DNA of 64,000 nt from an uncultured Lachnospiraceae bacterium (GCA_902781505.1 CACZJL010000002.1:1-64000); one strand, 5' to 3'. Positions 17,408-26,711 are shown, counted from the first letter of the stretch. Translations and numbers: made by a program. Notes: generated by a model from the sequence alone, not told the origin.

Positions 17408-17628
17408 TTGTGCGCCAAGCCGCAAGGACTTAAATACCTTGGATTTGGGTTCTGTTTTGACTCAAGAGCACATCAGTTTAAGGCAAAACCACATGCGAAA
17501 GCAGTAGCGAAGTTTAAGAAGAGAATGCAAGAAATTACATGTCGTTTGAACCGCCGTGTACCGAACGGTACGCTCGGAGGTGTGAGGGTCGGAATTTCTC
17601 TTAATTGAGAAATTCCTCCTACTCAATT
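17408..17628 (+). mobile_element. 3' end of a group II intron: maturase tail plus RNA domains V and VI
   Basis: A reading frame from about 17408 encodes the end of an intron reverse transcriptase/maturase (YLGFGFCFDSRAHQFKAKPH, then AKFKKRMQEITCR). Starting at 17546, TTGAACCGCCGTGTACCG and the paired strand up to GGTGTGAGGG fit domain V. GGAATTTCTC-ttaatt-GAGAAATTCC at 17591-17616 with its flank CTCCTACTC fits domain VI and the intron 3' end. The 5' RNA domains and most of the protein are missing, so it cannot splice or move. It marks the change from AT-rich island to the higher-GC chromosome. Confidence 0.85.
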
Positions 17629-17691
17629 GCCGTCGACCGCCGCAGGGCCGTTGCCGCACCTTTGCACAAGGCGGTCGCCCTGTGTGGCCAT

Positions 17692-17720
17692 TTGCATTTT
17701 GCGTACGAAACCTCTATAAT
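17692..17720 (+). promoter_or_regulatory. Promoter for the metallophosphoesterase gene
   Basis: TTGCAT (17692-17697), 17 bp, TATAAT (17715-17720). The start codon follows 73 bp later. Confidence 0.7.
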
Positions 17721-17792
17721 TCGTAGGATAGTGGGGTTAAGAGCCGAGGCAGAATTTCTCATCGCGTCGTGCGGGAAAAGTAAAGGAGTTGT

Positions 17793-18893
17793 ATGATTGC
17801 ATTTCTTTTGGCCGCGGGAGCGGCAGTTATAGCTGCGCTGGTTGGCGTTGTCGTGATGACAAAAGCCATCAGTCGACTGGCTTTATTTCAGAAAATTAAA
17901 AATAAATGGATTCGCGGAATAGTTGCGGTTCTTGTGATTGCAGCCGTTATTTTTGTGACCAGTGAGGTCTGGACCATGGAAAATGCCGTGGTTGTGTTTG
18001 TTGCGTTTTTTGCTTTCTACGTGCTGTGTGCACTCCTTGCAAAGCTGGCAGAGAAAATCAGAAAGAAACAACTGGCACATGACCTGGTGTTCTTAGTGTC
18101 AGTAGGGCTTTCACTCATTTACCTTGGGGTCGGATTCTATCAGTGCAACCACGTCTTTCGTAAGGAATACAACCTGCATACAAACAAGGACGTAAGCTTA
18201 AAAATCGCGCTGATTGCGGACAGCCACCTGTCTGTGACGTTAGACGGCGAGAAGTTTAAAAAACAGATGGATCGCATCGAGGAAGAACAGCCGGATATTC
18301 TCGTAATTGCCGGTGACTTTGTCGACGACTGGTCAAAAAAAGAGGATATGCTTGCGGCGACGGAAGCGCTTGGAAAGATGAATTTAAAATATGGTGTTTG
18401 GTATGCATATGGAAACCATGATGTCGGCTTCTATAATTCCCGCGATTTCTCTGCAGCAGACCTTGAGCGTGCGTTAGAGGAGAATGGCGTACATATTTTG
18501 AGTGATGAGATGGCGGTTGTCAGTGACAAATTTGTTCTTGCCGGTAGGGATGATTATTCCACCAGCGGCAGCGGAGCGTACCGTTTGAAGACGGCAGAGC
18601 TTCTTGAAGGTGCTGATGAGGGCAAATACATTGTCGTTTTAGATCACGAGCCAAACGATTACGCGGACGAAGCCGCATCGAAAGCGGATCTGGTGCTGTT
18701 CGGACACACTCATGGTGGTCAGCTCGCGCCGTTTAACTACTTTGGTGAGTGGTTTGGAGTAAATGATAAAACCTATGGATATGAAAAGCGCAATAATACA
18801 GAATTTATCGTAACTTCAGGCATCTCCGACTGGAATCTGCAATTTAAGACCGGAACGCGCTCAGAGTACGTAATCATCAATATCGGAAAGTAA
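17793..18893 (+). CDS. Membrane-anchored metallophosphoesterase (YkuE/YaeI-like)
   Basis: The 366-residue protein has four N-terminal membrane helices (about 1-24, 42-58, 64-86 and 98-116) and then a calcineurin-type phosphoesterase domain. All metal motifs are visible: ADSH at 142-145, GDFVDD, YGNHDVGF, and FGHTHGGQ near the end. Such enzymes act on phosphodiester or phospholipid substrates outside or at the membrane. AAAGGAG precedes the ATG. The frameshifted patatin gene follows 13 bp downstream, so the two probably formed one lipid-related operon. Exact substrate unknown. Confidence 0.9.
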   Translation: MIAFLLAAGAAVIAALVGVVVMTKAISRLALFQKIKNKWIRGIVAVLVIAAVIFVTSEVWTMENAVVVFVAFFAFYVLCALLAKLAEKIRKKQLAHDLVFLVSVGLSLIYLGVGFYQCNHVFRKEYNLHTNKDVSLKIALIADSHLSVTLDGEKFKKQMDRIEEEQPDILVIAGDFVDDWSKKEDMLAATEALGKMNLKYGVWYAYGNHDVGFYNSRDFSAADLERALEENGVHILSDEMAVVSDKFVLAGRDDYSTSGSGAYRLKTAELLEGADEGKYIVVLDHEPNDYADEAASKADLVLFGHTHGGQLAPFNYFGEWFGVNDKTYGYEKRNNTEFIVTSGISDWNLQFKTGTRSEYVIINIGK

Positions 18894-18906
18894 GAAAAGA
18901 GGATTT

Positions 18907-19811
18907 ATGAAAAAAGAATACATAAGATTAAAGAGGATTCCAGGCGGAATAGCGAGTGAAAGATTAGTTGAGGGCTGTCTGGTTTTAGAAGGCGGCGCTT
19001 TCCGAGGCCTTTATACGCAGGGCTTCACGGATGCAATGATGAAGCATGATTTGAACTTAAGCTGCGCGTAATCGGCGTATCTGCCGGTGCGCTCTGCGGC
19101 ATGAATTACGTGTCCGGCCAGATTGGCCGTTCGGCAAGAGTGAACTTAAAGTATCGTCATGACAGGCGATACGTTGGAACGAAGGCTCTTTTGAATTCAG
19201 GCAGCTTCTTAGATGTCGGCTTCTTAACAGAAGACCGAGGCATCTTTAAGAAGCCATTTAATCAGGAGCGCTTTGACCGTGAAGAACAGCGTTTTGTTGC
19301 AGTTGCAACAAGTGTAACGACCGGTGCGGCAACCTATTTTGAAAAGGGACATTGCTCCGATATTATGGCAGCCGTTCGTGCATCTGCAACCATGCCATAC
19401 ATCTCACCGGCTGTTGAGATTGACGGCGAAGCCTACCTAGATGGCGGCTGTTCCTGCAAAATCCCATATGAGTGGGCATTAGAGCAGGGATATAAGAAAA
19501 TTGTCGTCATTAAGACCAGAGAAAATGGTTTCAGAAAGCCAGAGAAAATGATTGCTCCTGCGCTCACAATGTATAAAAATCATGCAGAGTTTTCGCTGAA
19601 CCTGGCAACCAGCAATTTCACTTACAATAAGCAATGTGATGAAATTGAACGACTGGAGGCAGAAGGACGCCTCAAGGCATTTGCCCCGTCAAAGCCAGTT
19701 ACTGTCAGTCGTATCGAACGCGATGTGAACGCGCTTGGTGACCTCTACTGGCTGGGATACCGCGATGCCTGCGAGCAGATGGAAGAATTAAAAGAATACC
19801 TTGGTGCGTAA
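18907..19811 (+). pseudogene. Patatin-like phospholipase interrupted by a frameshift
   Basis: The first frame from ATG 18907 encodes LVLEGGAFRGLYTQGFTDAM, the glycine-rich oxyanion motif of patatins, and stops at about 19071. The protein continues in another frame from VIGVSAGALCGMNYVSGQIG, which holds the GxSxG nucleophile, through YLDGGCSCKIPYEWAL with the DGG catalytic Asp, to 19811. Loss of one G in the run GCGCGTAATC near 19067 explains the break. The rest is intact, so the lesion is recent, or is a sequencing error. If restored it would be a lysophospholipase or acyl hydrolase acting with the preceding phosphoesterase. Confidence 0.85.
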
Positions 19812-19836
19812 AGCGTGTTTGCACGGGCACCGCGCG

Positions 19837-19869
19837 AAAAGGCCTCAGGTTTGAAACCTGCGGCCTTTT
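19837..19869 (+). terminator. Rho-independent terminator
   Basis: AAAAGGCC-t-CAGGTTTGAAACCTG-c-GGCCTTTT. The symmetry allows use from both sides, by the patatin and degV genes. Confidence 0.85.
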
Positions 19870-19911
19870 GTGTTTTTGATCGAACCGGACGCAACCGCCC
19901 CCGGTATTGCG

Positions 19912-20859
19912 TCAGATTGCGCCTGCGAGTCGAGCCTCACTGCGGAGTTCTTCAATTTCTTCATAGAGAACGACACCCATAACGCCAGGGCCAGAGTGGC
20001 AGCAGACGTTTAATGCAAGCGGATCATAGGAAATTTCCTTAGATACGCGGCCCGGGAATTCAGCTTCAAGCATAGCCTTCAGTTCATCGGAACACTTCGG
20101 ATCGTCAGAGTACAGCACGCTTATATATCCATGTTTGCAGGTCGGGTCACCGTGCTTTTCCATGAGATCTTTTCTGAGAGCGGCAATCATGGCCTCTCTT
20201 GCAGCACGCTCTGTTCTTGCAACAACACACTTGTCGAGCTTTCCGCCGTCCTTCAGTTCAAGAACCGGCTTGATGCGAAGAAGCGCACCAACTGCAGCGG
20301 CAGCGGGAGTACAACGTCCGCCTTTCTTTAAATACTTCAGCGTGCCAACCGTCGCATAAATGGAGCAATTGTGTGCTTCACGCTCTAAAATTTTCTGAAT
20401 TTCAGCGCCTTCGTAGCCTTCCTTAACAAGTTTCTGCGCATCAAGACAGGACTGGCGCTGGGCGGCAGCTGCCTTGAAATTATTGCAGACAAAGACTTTG
20501 CCTTCGTACTCATCCTCGTGAGACAGCATCATTGCGGTCTGGCATGTTCCTGAAAGTCCACAGGAAAATGGAATGTGGACGATTTCATCGTGAGTCTTTA
20601 AAAGTTCATCCCAGACATCGGTGATATCCGTGATGGATGGCTGAGAGGTAGATACTTCTGCGTCTGCCTTCTGCATTGCGAAAAATGTGTCGCGGGCGAG
20701 TCTCTTTCTTCCCTGTGTATCATGGGCTTCATCTAAGCCCTCAAAATATTCTTCTCCGTTAATCATAAACGGCATTGCAATGACGGAAATGCCGAGCTTT
20801 CTGCCTTCCTCCTGCATGATGCCACTTCCTGTATCGGTAACAATTGCGATGTTCTTCAT
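19912..20859 (-). CDS. DegV-family fatty-acid-binding protein
   Basis: The 315-residue protein matches DegV/FakB proteins, which hold a fatty acid for phosphorylation by FakA. Landmarks are IVTDTGSGI at the start, the SQPSITD segment, PFSCGLSGTCQTA and GTLKYLKKGGRCTPAAA. The ATG at 20859 is chosen over one 48 bp upstream because GAGGGAATTCT lies just before it. A TetR gene is divergent 321 bp away. No fakA is present in the window, so it would work with a kinase encoded elsewhere. Confidence 0.9.
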   Translation of the reverse strand: MKNIAIVTDTGSGIMQEEGRKLGISVIAMPFMINGEEYFEGLDEAHDTQGRKRLARDTFFAMQKADAEVSTSQPSITDITDVWDELLKTHDEIVHIPFSCGLSGTCQTAMMLSHEDEYEGKVFVCNNFKAAAAQRQSCLDAQKLVKEGYEGAEIQKILEREAHNCSIYATVGTLKYLKKGGRCTPAAAAVGALLRIKPVLELKDGGKLDKCVVARTERAAREAMIAALRKDLMEKHGDPTCKHGYISVLYSDDPKCSDELKAMLEAEFPGRVSKEISYDPLALNVCCHSGPGVMGVVLYEEIEELRSEARLAGAI

Positions 20860-21180
20860 AGAATTCCCTCTTTGATTGCGTCTGTTTCGATTCGTAAATT
20901 CAGGCACGCCACGCTTATCTCGCGGCGGTGAAACAGTTTTGCGAATTTGTAAAAACAGGACAACTGACTAAAAATAGACATGTGTCTGATTTCCTGTTAC
21001 ACTATACAAAACTTTTGAAGTAATTTCGACAAACGATTGCGCTGTTTCGTCTAAAAACAGACAAAAGCGGCAAAGCGTCGAATTTTCGTCCGCGTTGTAT
21101 CTGCAGGGTGATGACAAGCGGGCGCCGTCTGCGCATAGTCCAGGTATGGAGTTTTCAGGCATAAGAAGAGGAGTGTAGGA
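20860..21180. promoter_or_regulatory. Divergent control region of degV and tetR with nested inverted repeats
   Basis: AACAGGA (20954-20960) pairs with TCCTGTT (20992-20998), and within it AGACA-tg-TGTCT (20976-20987) forms a second symmetric site, a plausible TetR operator near the degV promoter. No further gene or RNA is evident in the interval. Confidence 0.45.
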
Positions 21181-21747
21181 ATGAGTGAAGAGAACAAGCC
21201 GATTTCGGCAAATGATATTTTCTCCGGGAAGGTGCCTAAGAGTATGCGCCGTCTCGCAGAAGCTTTTTTGAAGATGAGGAAGACACAGAGTCTTGAGGAT
21301 ATTACAGTAGTGCGCCTGTGCGAGTTAGCAGACGTGAATAAATCGACATTTTACCACTATTATCATGACGTATATGACTTGTCGGACCAGCTGCAATCCG
21401 AGGTGATTCACAGGATTGTAGAGAATTTCGAGCACGTGGAAGCAATTCTTACGGATCCTGGGACATTTGTTAAAGACGTGCTCAGAGACTGCAGGCCAGA
21501 CTCGGAACTCATCGCGATCTTATTTGCCGGGAATCAGATTGACAAGCTGCCAAGAAAGGTCGAGGAGGGCTTAAAGAAGCTGATTGCGCAGGTGATTCCG
21601 GACCGCAAGGACGACATGAGTGTCAACCTGCATCTGACCTATCAGCTCTACGGGGCGTATTATGCATTTATGAGCTACCCGGAATACGACAAGGATGATA
21701 AAATAGAATATATAGCAAAGCTGACAGATCGCGTGCAGCTGCACTAA
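21181..21747 (+). CDS. TetR/AcrR-family regulator
   Basis: The 188-residue protein has a TetR DNA-binding domain: KSMRRLAEAFLKM, then DITVVRLCELADVNKSTFYH and YYHDVYDLSDQL, the usual helix-turn-helix and helix 4 pattern of the DhaS/TetR_C_8-like subgroup. AAGAGGAGTG precedes the ATG. It is divergent from degV and may repress it together with itself through the repeats at 20954-20998. The ligand is unknown. Confidence 0.88.
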   Translation: MSEENKPISANDIFSGKVPKSMRRLAEAFLKMRKTQSLEDITVVRLCELADVNKSTFYHYYHDVYDLSDQLQSEVIHRIVENFEHVEAILTDPGTFVKDVLRDCRPDSELIAILFAGNQIDKLPRKVEEGLKKLIAQVIPDRKDDMSVNLHLTYQLYGAYYAFMSYPEYDKDDKIEYIAKLTDRVQLH

Positions 21748-21762
21748 GGGACGAAATCACCC

Positions 21763-22113
21763 TTACTGCTCATTTTTAATTTTGGTTAATGCGTGTTCTA
21801 CTTTTTCAAACTCTGACTCTGTGAAGCAGATGTGCTCGACATCGGTCGCGCCATCCTTTTTATAGACCAGCTCATAGACATTTTCCCCGAAATCATAAGA
21901 TTTCTCAGAAAGCTCGATAAACTGAACATGACGCTTGGAATAAACAAGCTTTCCAAGTGCATTTAAAGCACGGTAATGTGCCATCGGGAACTGCTTTGAA
22001 TCGGACTTCGGGTCCGGTTCAAAACCCAGCACATGATCAATCAGAATTGGGAGCATCAGCTCGGCCAGTACAAAAACAACAATGACAAATGCGATGATAA
22101 GAAATGTGTTCAT
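21763..22113 (-). CDS. Small membrane-anchored protein of unknown function
   Basis: The 116-residue product has one N-terminal membrane helix (MNTFLIIAFVIVVFVLAEL) and a soluble domain with conserved-looking aromatic and charged segments (VQFIELSEKSYDFGENVYEL). The ATG at 22113 follows GTAAGGAGGTAAGGATC, better than an ATG 42 bp upstream. Its upstream region carries the same 11-bp-spaced repeats as the ktrB promoter, so it probably answers to the neighbouring KdpE-like regulator. No family is recognised; a part in potassium homeostasis is an inference from this shared site. Confidence 0.65.
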   Translation of the reverse strand: MNTFLIIAFVIVVFVLAELMLPILIDHVLGFEPDPKSDSKQFPMAHYRALNALGKLVYSKRHVQFIELSEKSYDFGENVYELVYKKDGATDVEHICFTESEFEKVEHALTKIKNEQ

Positions 22114-22182
22114 GATCCTTACCTCCTTACAAGTATAGTATGCATCCAGTTCCATAAAACAAGTGTAAGGATTGGATGCTTA

Positions 22183-22207
22183 CGTATAAAGATTGTAAAA
22201 AGATTGG
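22183..22207 (-). promoter_or_regulatory. 11-bp-spaced direct repeats, candidate KdpE-like binding site
   Basis: On the minus strand CAATCTTTTTA is followed directly by CAATCTTTATA, an 11-bp tandem as bound by OmpR/KdpE-type dimers. It lies about 70-95 bp before the start of the small membrane-protein gene. Confidence 0.6.
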
Positions 22208-22254
22208 AGCGCGGCGCAGGTTTTGGCCAGGGCTCGTCGCACAGGGCGGGCGCC

Positions 22255-22950
22255 TTACTGGCGAATCATGCGATATCCGATGCCGACGTGTGTCTGAATG
22301 TACTTCGGATGTGCGGTGTCGACCTCAATCTTCTTTCGGAGAGAGGCCATGAACACGCGCAGCGAAGCCACATCGGAGTCAAGCGAATTGCCCCAGATCT
22401 TGTCGGTAATAAACGTGTGCGTCAGAACTTTGCCGACATTCTGCGCAAGCAGGCACAAAAGCTTATATTCAATCGGGGTCAGCGACAGCTCGTTCCCCGC
22501 GAAAAATGCGCAGCCTGCAGCGTAATCGATTGTGAGATTGCCGTTTGTAAAGACAGATTCCGTCTCGCTTTGCGCGTAGGCTGAGAGGCGTCGAATCGCC
22601 ACGCGGATTCTTGCCATCAGCTCTTCTACGGAAAATGGTTTTGTGAGGTAGTCATCTGCTCCTGCATCGAGCGCCCCGATTTTATCAGTATCTTCGCATC
22701 GTGCAGAGACCACGATAATTGGCATATTGCTCCAGCCGCGGATGGTCTTGATGATTTCGACACCATCCATGTCCGGAAGCCCAAGGTCTAACAGACAGAT
22801 ATCCGGATTCTGACTCGTCACGCTAAGAAGCGCCTCCTCGCCATTTACCGCGGTGATACAATCATATTTCTGAGCCGTGAGGGACGTCACCATCAGCTTT
22901 CTGATCTGCGGATCGTCCTCCACAATTAAAATCTTAATTTTTGAATTCAT
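22255..22950 (-). CDS. KdpE-like response regulator
   Basis: The 231-residue protein has a receiver domain with phosphoacceptor Asp55 (LLDLGLPDMDG), Lys near 104 (YLTKPFSVEEL) and an OmpR/PhoB winged helix at the C-terminus (LTPIEYKLLCLL, then HVGIGYRM). The sequence follows KdpE, the potassium-limitation regulator, most closely. It is the last gene of the ktrB-trkA-kinase-regulator block, 74 bp after the kinase gene. It likely binds the 11-bp-spaced repeats at 22183 and 26689. Confidence 0.9.
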   Translation of the reverse strand: MNSKIKILIVEDDPQIRKLMVTSLTAQKYDCITAVNGEEALLSVTSQNPDICLLDLGLPDMDGVEIIKTIRGWSNMPIIVVSARCEDTDKIGALDAGADDYLTKPFSVEELMARIRVAIRRLSAYAQSETESVFTNGNLTIDYAAGCAFFAGNELSLTPIEYKLLCLLAQNVGKVLTHTFITDKIWGNSLDSDVASLRVFMASLRKKIEVDTAHPKYIQTHVGIGYRMIRQ

Positions 22951-23024
22951 GTCATTCTCCTATTAGAAGGCGACCGGGTTGCAGTCGTGTTGTCGGACCG
23001 CGTCAGCCATCCGGCCTGCGTGCA

Positions 23025-24644
23025 TTATCCCTGCGGTATGTTGATTTCCTGCGATGGCAGGGTAAATGTAAAGCGTGCGCCATGCGGTTGCACGTTGGCA
23101 ACGGAAATAGAGCCTCCGTGCGCCTCCACAATTGATTTGCAGAGCGCAAGGCCGATTCCGAGCGACTTGCTCGCATCAGCAGCAGTCTTTCTGCCATTAT
23201 AAAACATTTCAAACAGATGTGGGAGGTCTTCCTCTAAAATGCCCGGACCGCTGTCTGTGACAGAAACATGAGCGAAAGAACCCATTTGCCGGGCATGAAT
23301 CTCAATTGTAGAGCCGGCAGGCGTGTATTTAATGGCGTTGTTGACGAGATTGATGATGACTTGTTCGACGAGATGAACATCCATGTTCGCGAGAATCATA
23401 TCGTCATCCGGGACATAGCGAATTACGTAATCCTTTGCGTGTCGGTCGATGTGGTTCAAAGCTTCGCCGATGACGTCGTCTAACAGCTCCATAGTGCAAT
23501 GCAACTGCATGGTTCCGTTGATAGCGCGGCTGACCGAAAGCAGATTTTCAACCAGATTAACAAGCCAGATGGAATCATCATAAATATCGGTGTAAAGCTG
23601 CTCCTTTGTGTCGTTGTCAAACGTTTCACCGGAATTCAGCAGGATACTCGCATTACCGGAAATCGAAGTCAGAGGAGTACGTAAATCATGGGAAATGGCG
23701 CGGAGCAGGTCGGCACGCAGTTTTTCGTTCTGTGCACGGAGCTTCTCCTGTTCCTTTTCCTTCGCCGTGACCACCGTCTCCAGTGCCAGACCACATTGAT
23801 TCAGAATCGAATGCAGGATGTTTTCCGTAAAATGATCAAGCGGGTCATCACCAATGACAATGCCGAGCACACCATAAACTTTCTGATTCTGCATAATCGG
23901 ATAGTAGGTCGCATTCGCACCCTGATAGACAAAAGCCTGAGAGCCGGATTTCTTGCCACTCTTCAGAGCCCAATGAGACGCATCCTCTTCCATTGCAGAC
24001 TGAAAGGAGTTATCACAGCCTGCAGGAAAATACTTTGAAACTGTAAAAACGATTTCGGCAGATGGTGTGCCATTTGTGCCTGTGGGGTTGCTGCCGCTGC
24101 CAAGCCCTACGAAAACATGTCGCTCCAAAAGTTTATGAGCCTGAAGACCGAGAACATCTGCAACCTCTCCCTGTTCATGCGCGCGGGAGAGGAGCTGGCT
24201 GGTATCTAAAAGAACCTGCGTCTTGAAAAGCGTTAAGCGAGATTCCTGTGCAAGCGTCTTTAAACGGTCAGCAATTGAACCAGCCAGAAAAGATACGAAA
24301 AACATGACAACAAACGTAATCGGATAATCAGGATCATACGCTAAAAACGTGTATTTCGGGTTTGTGAAAAAGAAATTATAAACAATTACGCAAATCAGAG
24401 AAACAATAGTGTTGCTTCTCCAGCCGGAACTTTGAATCGCGATAATCTGAACGGCGAGAATGTACAGCGTAATCACCGTAGCATCGGAAAATCCAGCCAG
24501 GTGGAAGAAACTTCCGATGGCGGTCGTCAAGGCAATAATCCCCGCAATCACCAGAATGTCCTTAACACCGAAGCCGGATTCTGTCTGCTTTGCATCCGGA
24601 TAGAACCGGATTGTTTTAAGTTTTCGAATCAGATGTGAAAGCAT
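23025..24644 (-). CDS. KdpD-like sensor histidine kinase lacking the KdpD N-terminal domain
   Basis: The 539-residue kinase begins with the four-helix DUF4118 membrane domain of KdpD (about residues 30-125; PKYTFLAYDPDYPITFVVMF is its typical loop). A GAF-like region follows (about 150-285), then the H box AISHDLRTPLTSISG near residue 316, the N box NLVNNAIKYTPAG and the G boxes DSGPGI and SLGIGLAL. The large cytoplasmic KdpD and UspA-like sensor part of E. coli KdpD is absent. Its start overlaps the end of trkA by 16 bp, so potassium channel and sensor are made together. Confidence 0.9.
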   Translation of the reverse strand: MLSHLIRKLKTIRFYPDAKQTESGFGVKDILVIAGIIALTTAIGSFFHLAGFSDATVITLYILAVQIIAIQSSGWRSNTIVSLICVIVYNFFFTNPKYTFLAYDPDYPITFVVMFFVSFLAGSIADRLKTLAQESRLTLFKTQVLLDTSQLLSRAHEQGEVADVLGLQAHKLLERHVFVGLGSGSNPTGTNGTPSAEIVFTVSKYFPAGCDNSFQSAMEEDASHWALKSGKKSGSQAFVYQGANATYYPIMQNQKVYGVLGIVIGDDPLDHFTENILHSILNQCGLALETVVTAKEKEQEKLRAQNEKLRADLLRAISHDLRTPLTSISGNASILLNSGETFDNDTKEQLYTDIYDDSIWLVNLVENLLSVSRAINGTMQLHCTMELLDDVIGEALNHIDRHAKDYVIRYVPDDDMILANMDVHLVEQVIINLVNNAIKYTPAGSTIEIHARQMGSFAHVSVTDSGPGILEEDLPHLFEMFYNGRKTAADASKSLGIGLALCKSIVEAHGGSISVANVQPHGARFTFTLPSQEINIPQG

Positions 24645-25276
24645 CGCTGTATATCCTTGTCCTTTCCAAGAACGAGCAGTGTTTCCTTTCCTGTAAACAT
24701 CGTATTATTCGAAATCTGCATGTTAAGCTTTCCGTCCGTTCTTGAAGCCATAATCGTAATAGAAAAACGATTGCGGATATCGAGGTCACCAACCGTCTTT
24801 CCAACCCAGGCAAGCGGTGTCTCAATTTCCATAACCGAATAGCCGTCCCCCATCGGAAAATAATCAAATAGGTGGTCGGCACTGTATCTTGTTGCGGTCC
24901 ATTCAGCAATCTGCTTCTCAGGGTATACCACTTCATCTGCGCCATTGCGAAGCAGGAATTTCGCCTGAACATCATCAGATGCACGAGCTATGACCTTTCT
25001 CGCTCCCAGTTCCTTAAGAAGTGCTGTTGTCTCCAGTGAACTCTGAAAATTATCACCAATTCCGACGATACACAGGTCAAAATCCCGTACACCGATGGAT
25101 TTCATGAACTCTTCTCTGGTACAGTCACCGATAATCGCATTCGTCACGAAAGGAATGATATCCTCTACCAGTTCCTCATTTTTATCAATTGCCATAACCT
25201 CATGACCGAGTTCCTGACATTTTTTAGCTGTATAGCGTCCGAATCTTCCAAGACCGATTAATAAGATTGATTTCAT
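24629..25276 (-). CDS. ktrA: Potassium uptake regulatory subunit, TrkA/KtrA (RCK domain)
   Basis: The 215-residue cytosolic protein has an RCK nucleotide-binding N-domain (LIGLGRFGRYTAKKCQELGH, then MAIDKNEE) and an RCK C-domain from about residue 135. It forms a ring that gates the KtrB channel in response to nucleotide and possibly cyclic-di-AMP. The gene lies 12 bp after ktrB, and the kinase gene overlaps its end. Length is typical of KtrA rather than of the doubled TrkA. Confidence 0.93.
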   Translation of the reverse strand: MKSILLIGLGRFGRYTAKKCQELGHEVMAIDKNEELVEDIIPFVTNAIIGDCTREEFMKSIGVRDFDLCIVGIGDNFQSSLETTALLKELGARKVIARASDDVQAKFLLRNGADEVVYPEKQIAEWTATRYSADHLFDYFPMGDGYSVMEIETPLAWVGKTVGDLDIRNRFSITIMASRTDGKLNMQISNNTMFTGKETLLVLGKDKDIQRCFHI

Positions 25277-25288
25277 TATACTCTCCTT

Positions 25289-26620
25289 TTACCCTACGGA
25301 AATATCTTCGTGAGGGAATTTTCTTCCATAAATTCTGGATTTAAATGTTGCAAAAATAATGGTCAGTCCGCCAACTCTTCCGAAGAACATCAAAAAGATG
25401 AGGATTCCTTGCGAAATCCTGCCAAGAGAAGGAGTCAGACCAAGAGTGAGACCTACGGTACCGATGGCAGAGGCTGTTTCATACATACAGGAAAGCAACG
25501 GCAGATTCTCAAGTCGACTGATGATCATCGCAGATCCTAAAAACAGAATCAAATACATCAGAAGCAGGGCAGCCGCTTTTCTTAATATCTCATGTTCCAG
25601 ACGTCGTTTAAACAGGTTGGTATCTTCATCGTGTCGAAATACACTGAATGCGGCAAATACAAGGATAGCCGCAGTGGTTACTTTCATACCTCCGGCAGTC
25701 GAGCCAGGAGCGCCACCAATCAGCATCAGAATAATGGTAATCATCTTTCCGGAGTCTGAAAGGGCATCCTGATCAACCGTGTTAAACCCTGCGGTTCTAG
25801 GCGTAACCGATTGGAACAGCGAAGCAAGAATTCGATCCTTACCGGTGAGCCCGCCAAATTCAAAACAATAAAAATATAGTGCAGCCGTAATAATTAACAC
25901 AAACGTTGTGGAAAGAATTACCTTTGTCTGTAGACTATATCTGCGAAAATGTCCTTTATAAGCAAAAAAATCATCCCAGGTGCGGAATCCCAGACCACCA
26001 ATGATAATCAGAAGCATAATTGTGATATTCACAAGTGGATTGGAAATATAGGCGGTGAGGGAAGAATATGCGGCTGTTTCTCCACAGAGATCAAATCCCG
26101 CATTACAGAAGGCGGAAATGGAGTGGAAAAGGGCATATCCACAAGCATTCAGAGAACCATATTCTGGAAGAAACACAGGATACAGAGCGAGCGCGCCCAA
26201 AAGTTCACACCCAAACGTGATCCTTAAAATCCTCTTGGTCAGTCGGACGATACCACCAATCTTCTCCGCAGAAATGGCCTCTTTCATCACACTTCTCTGG
26301 AAGAGCGAAATCTTTCTGCCCGCAAAGCAGGAGATGAGTAAAGCAATGGTAATAACGCCCATACCTCCAATCTGAATCAGGGAGATAATTACACACTTGC
26401 CAAAGAGAGTCCAGCCCTGAAAGGTATCACGGACAACCAGGCCAGTAACACAAACCGCGGAGGTTGAAGTGAACAGTGCATCGGAGAAAGAGGGGGTATA
26501 GTTTTCTGCCGAAGCGAACGGAAGGCTTAAAAGAATAGCGCCTAGCAATATGACTCCGGCAAATGAACATAATATAATCTGAAATGATGACAGTTGTAGT
26601 TTTTTTCCTCGTGCAGACAT
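25289..26620 (-). CDS. ktrB: Potassium uptake channel subunit KtrB (TrkH/KtrB family)
   Basis: The 443-residue membrane protein has the four membrane-pore-membrane repeats of the family, each with a filter glycine: TSTSAVCVTGL, FHSISAFCNAGF, FQSVTPRTAGFNT and YETASAIGTVGLTLG. The gating loop region GGAPGSTAGGMKVTT is also present. It imports K+ with Na+ or by itself when assembled with KtrA. A strong AGGAGG precedes the ATG at 26620. It heads the operon ktrB-ktrA-kdpD-like-kdpE-like, whose own regulator likely acts at the repeats at 26689. Confidence 0.93.
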   Translation of the reverse strand: MSARGKKLQLSSFQIILCSFAGVILLGAILLSLPFASAENYTPSFSDALFTSTSAVCVTGLVVRDTFQGWTLFGKCVIISLIQIGGMGVITIALLISCFAGRKISLFQRSVMKEAISAEKIGGIVRLTKRILRITFGCELLGALALYPVFLPEYGSLNACGYALFHSISAFCNAGFDLCGETAAYSSLTAYISNPLVNITIMLLIIIGGLGFRTWDDFFAYKGHFRRYSLQTKVILSTTFVLIITAALYFYCFEFGGLTGKDRILASLFQSVTPRTAGFNTVDQDALSDSGKMITIILMLIGGAPGSTAGGMKVTTAAILVFAAFSVFRHDEDTNLFKRRLEHEILRKAAALLLMYLILFLGSAMIISRLENLPLLSCMYETASAIGTVGLTLGLTPSLGRISQGILIFLMFFGRVGGLTIIFATFKSRIYGRKFPHEDISVG

Positions 26621-26688
26621 AAATAGCCTCCTTCCTGCCTACAGTTTCACATTTTTTACGTAAAAGGAGTATTAGCATAAGGGCAGGA

Positions 26689-26711
26689 GTATAAAGATTG
26701 TATAAAGATGG
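26689..26711 (-). promoter_or_regulatory. 11-bp-spaced direct repeats before ktrB, candidate KdpE-like site
   Basis: On the minus strand ATCTTTATACA is followed by ATCTTTATAC. The same pattern stands at 22183, which links the two promoters. TATGCTAAT further down is a possible -10. Confidence 0.65.
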
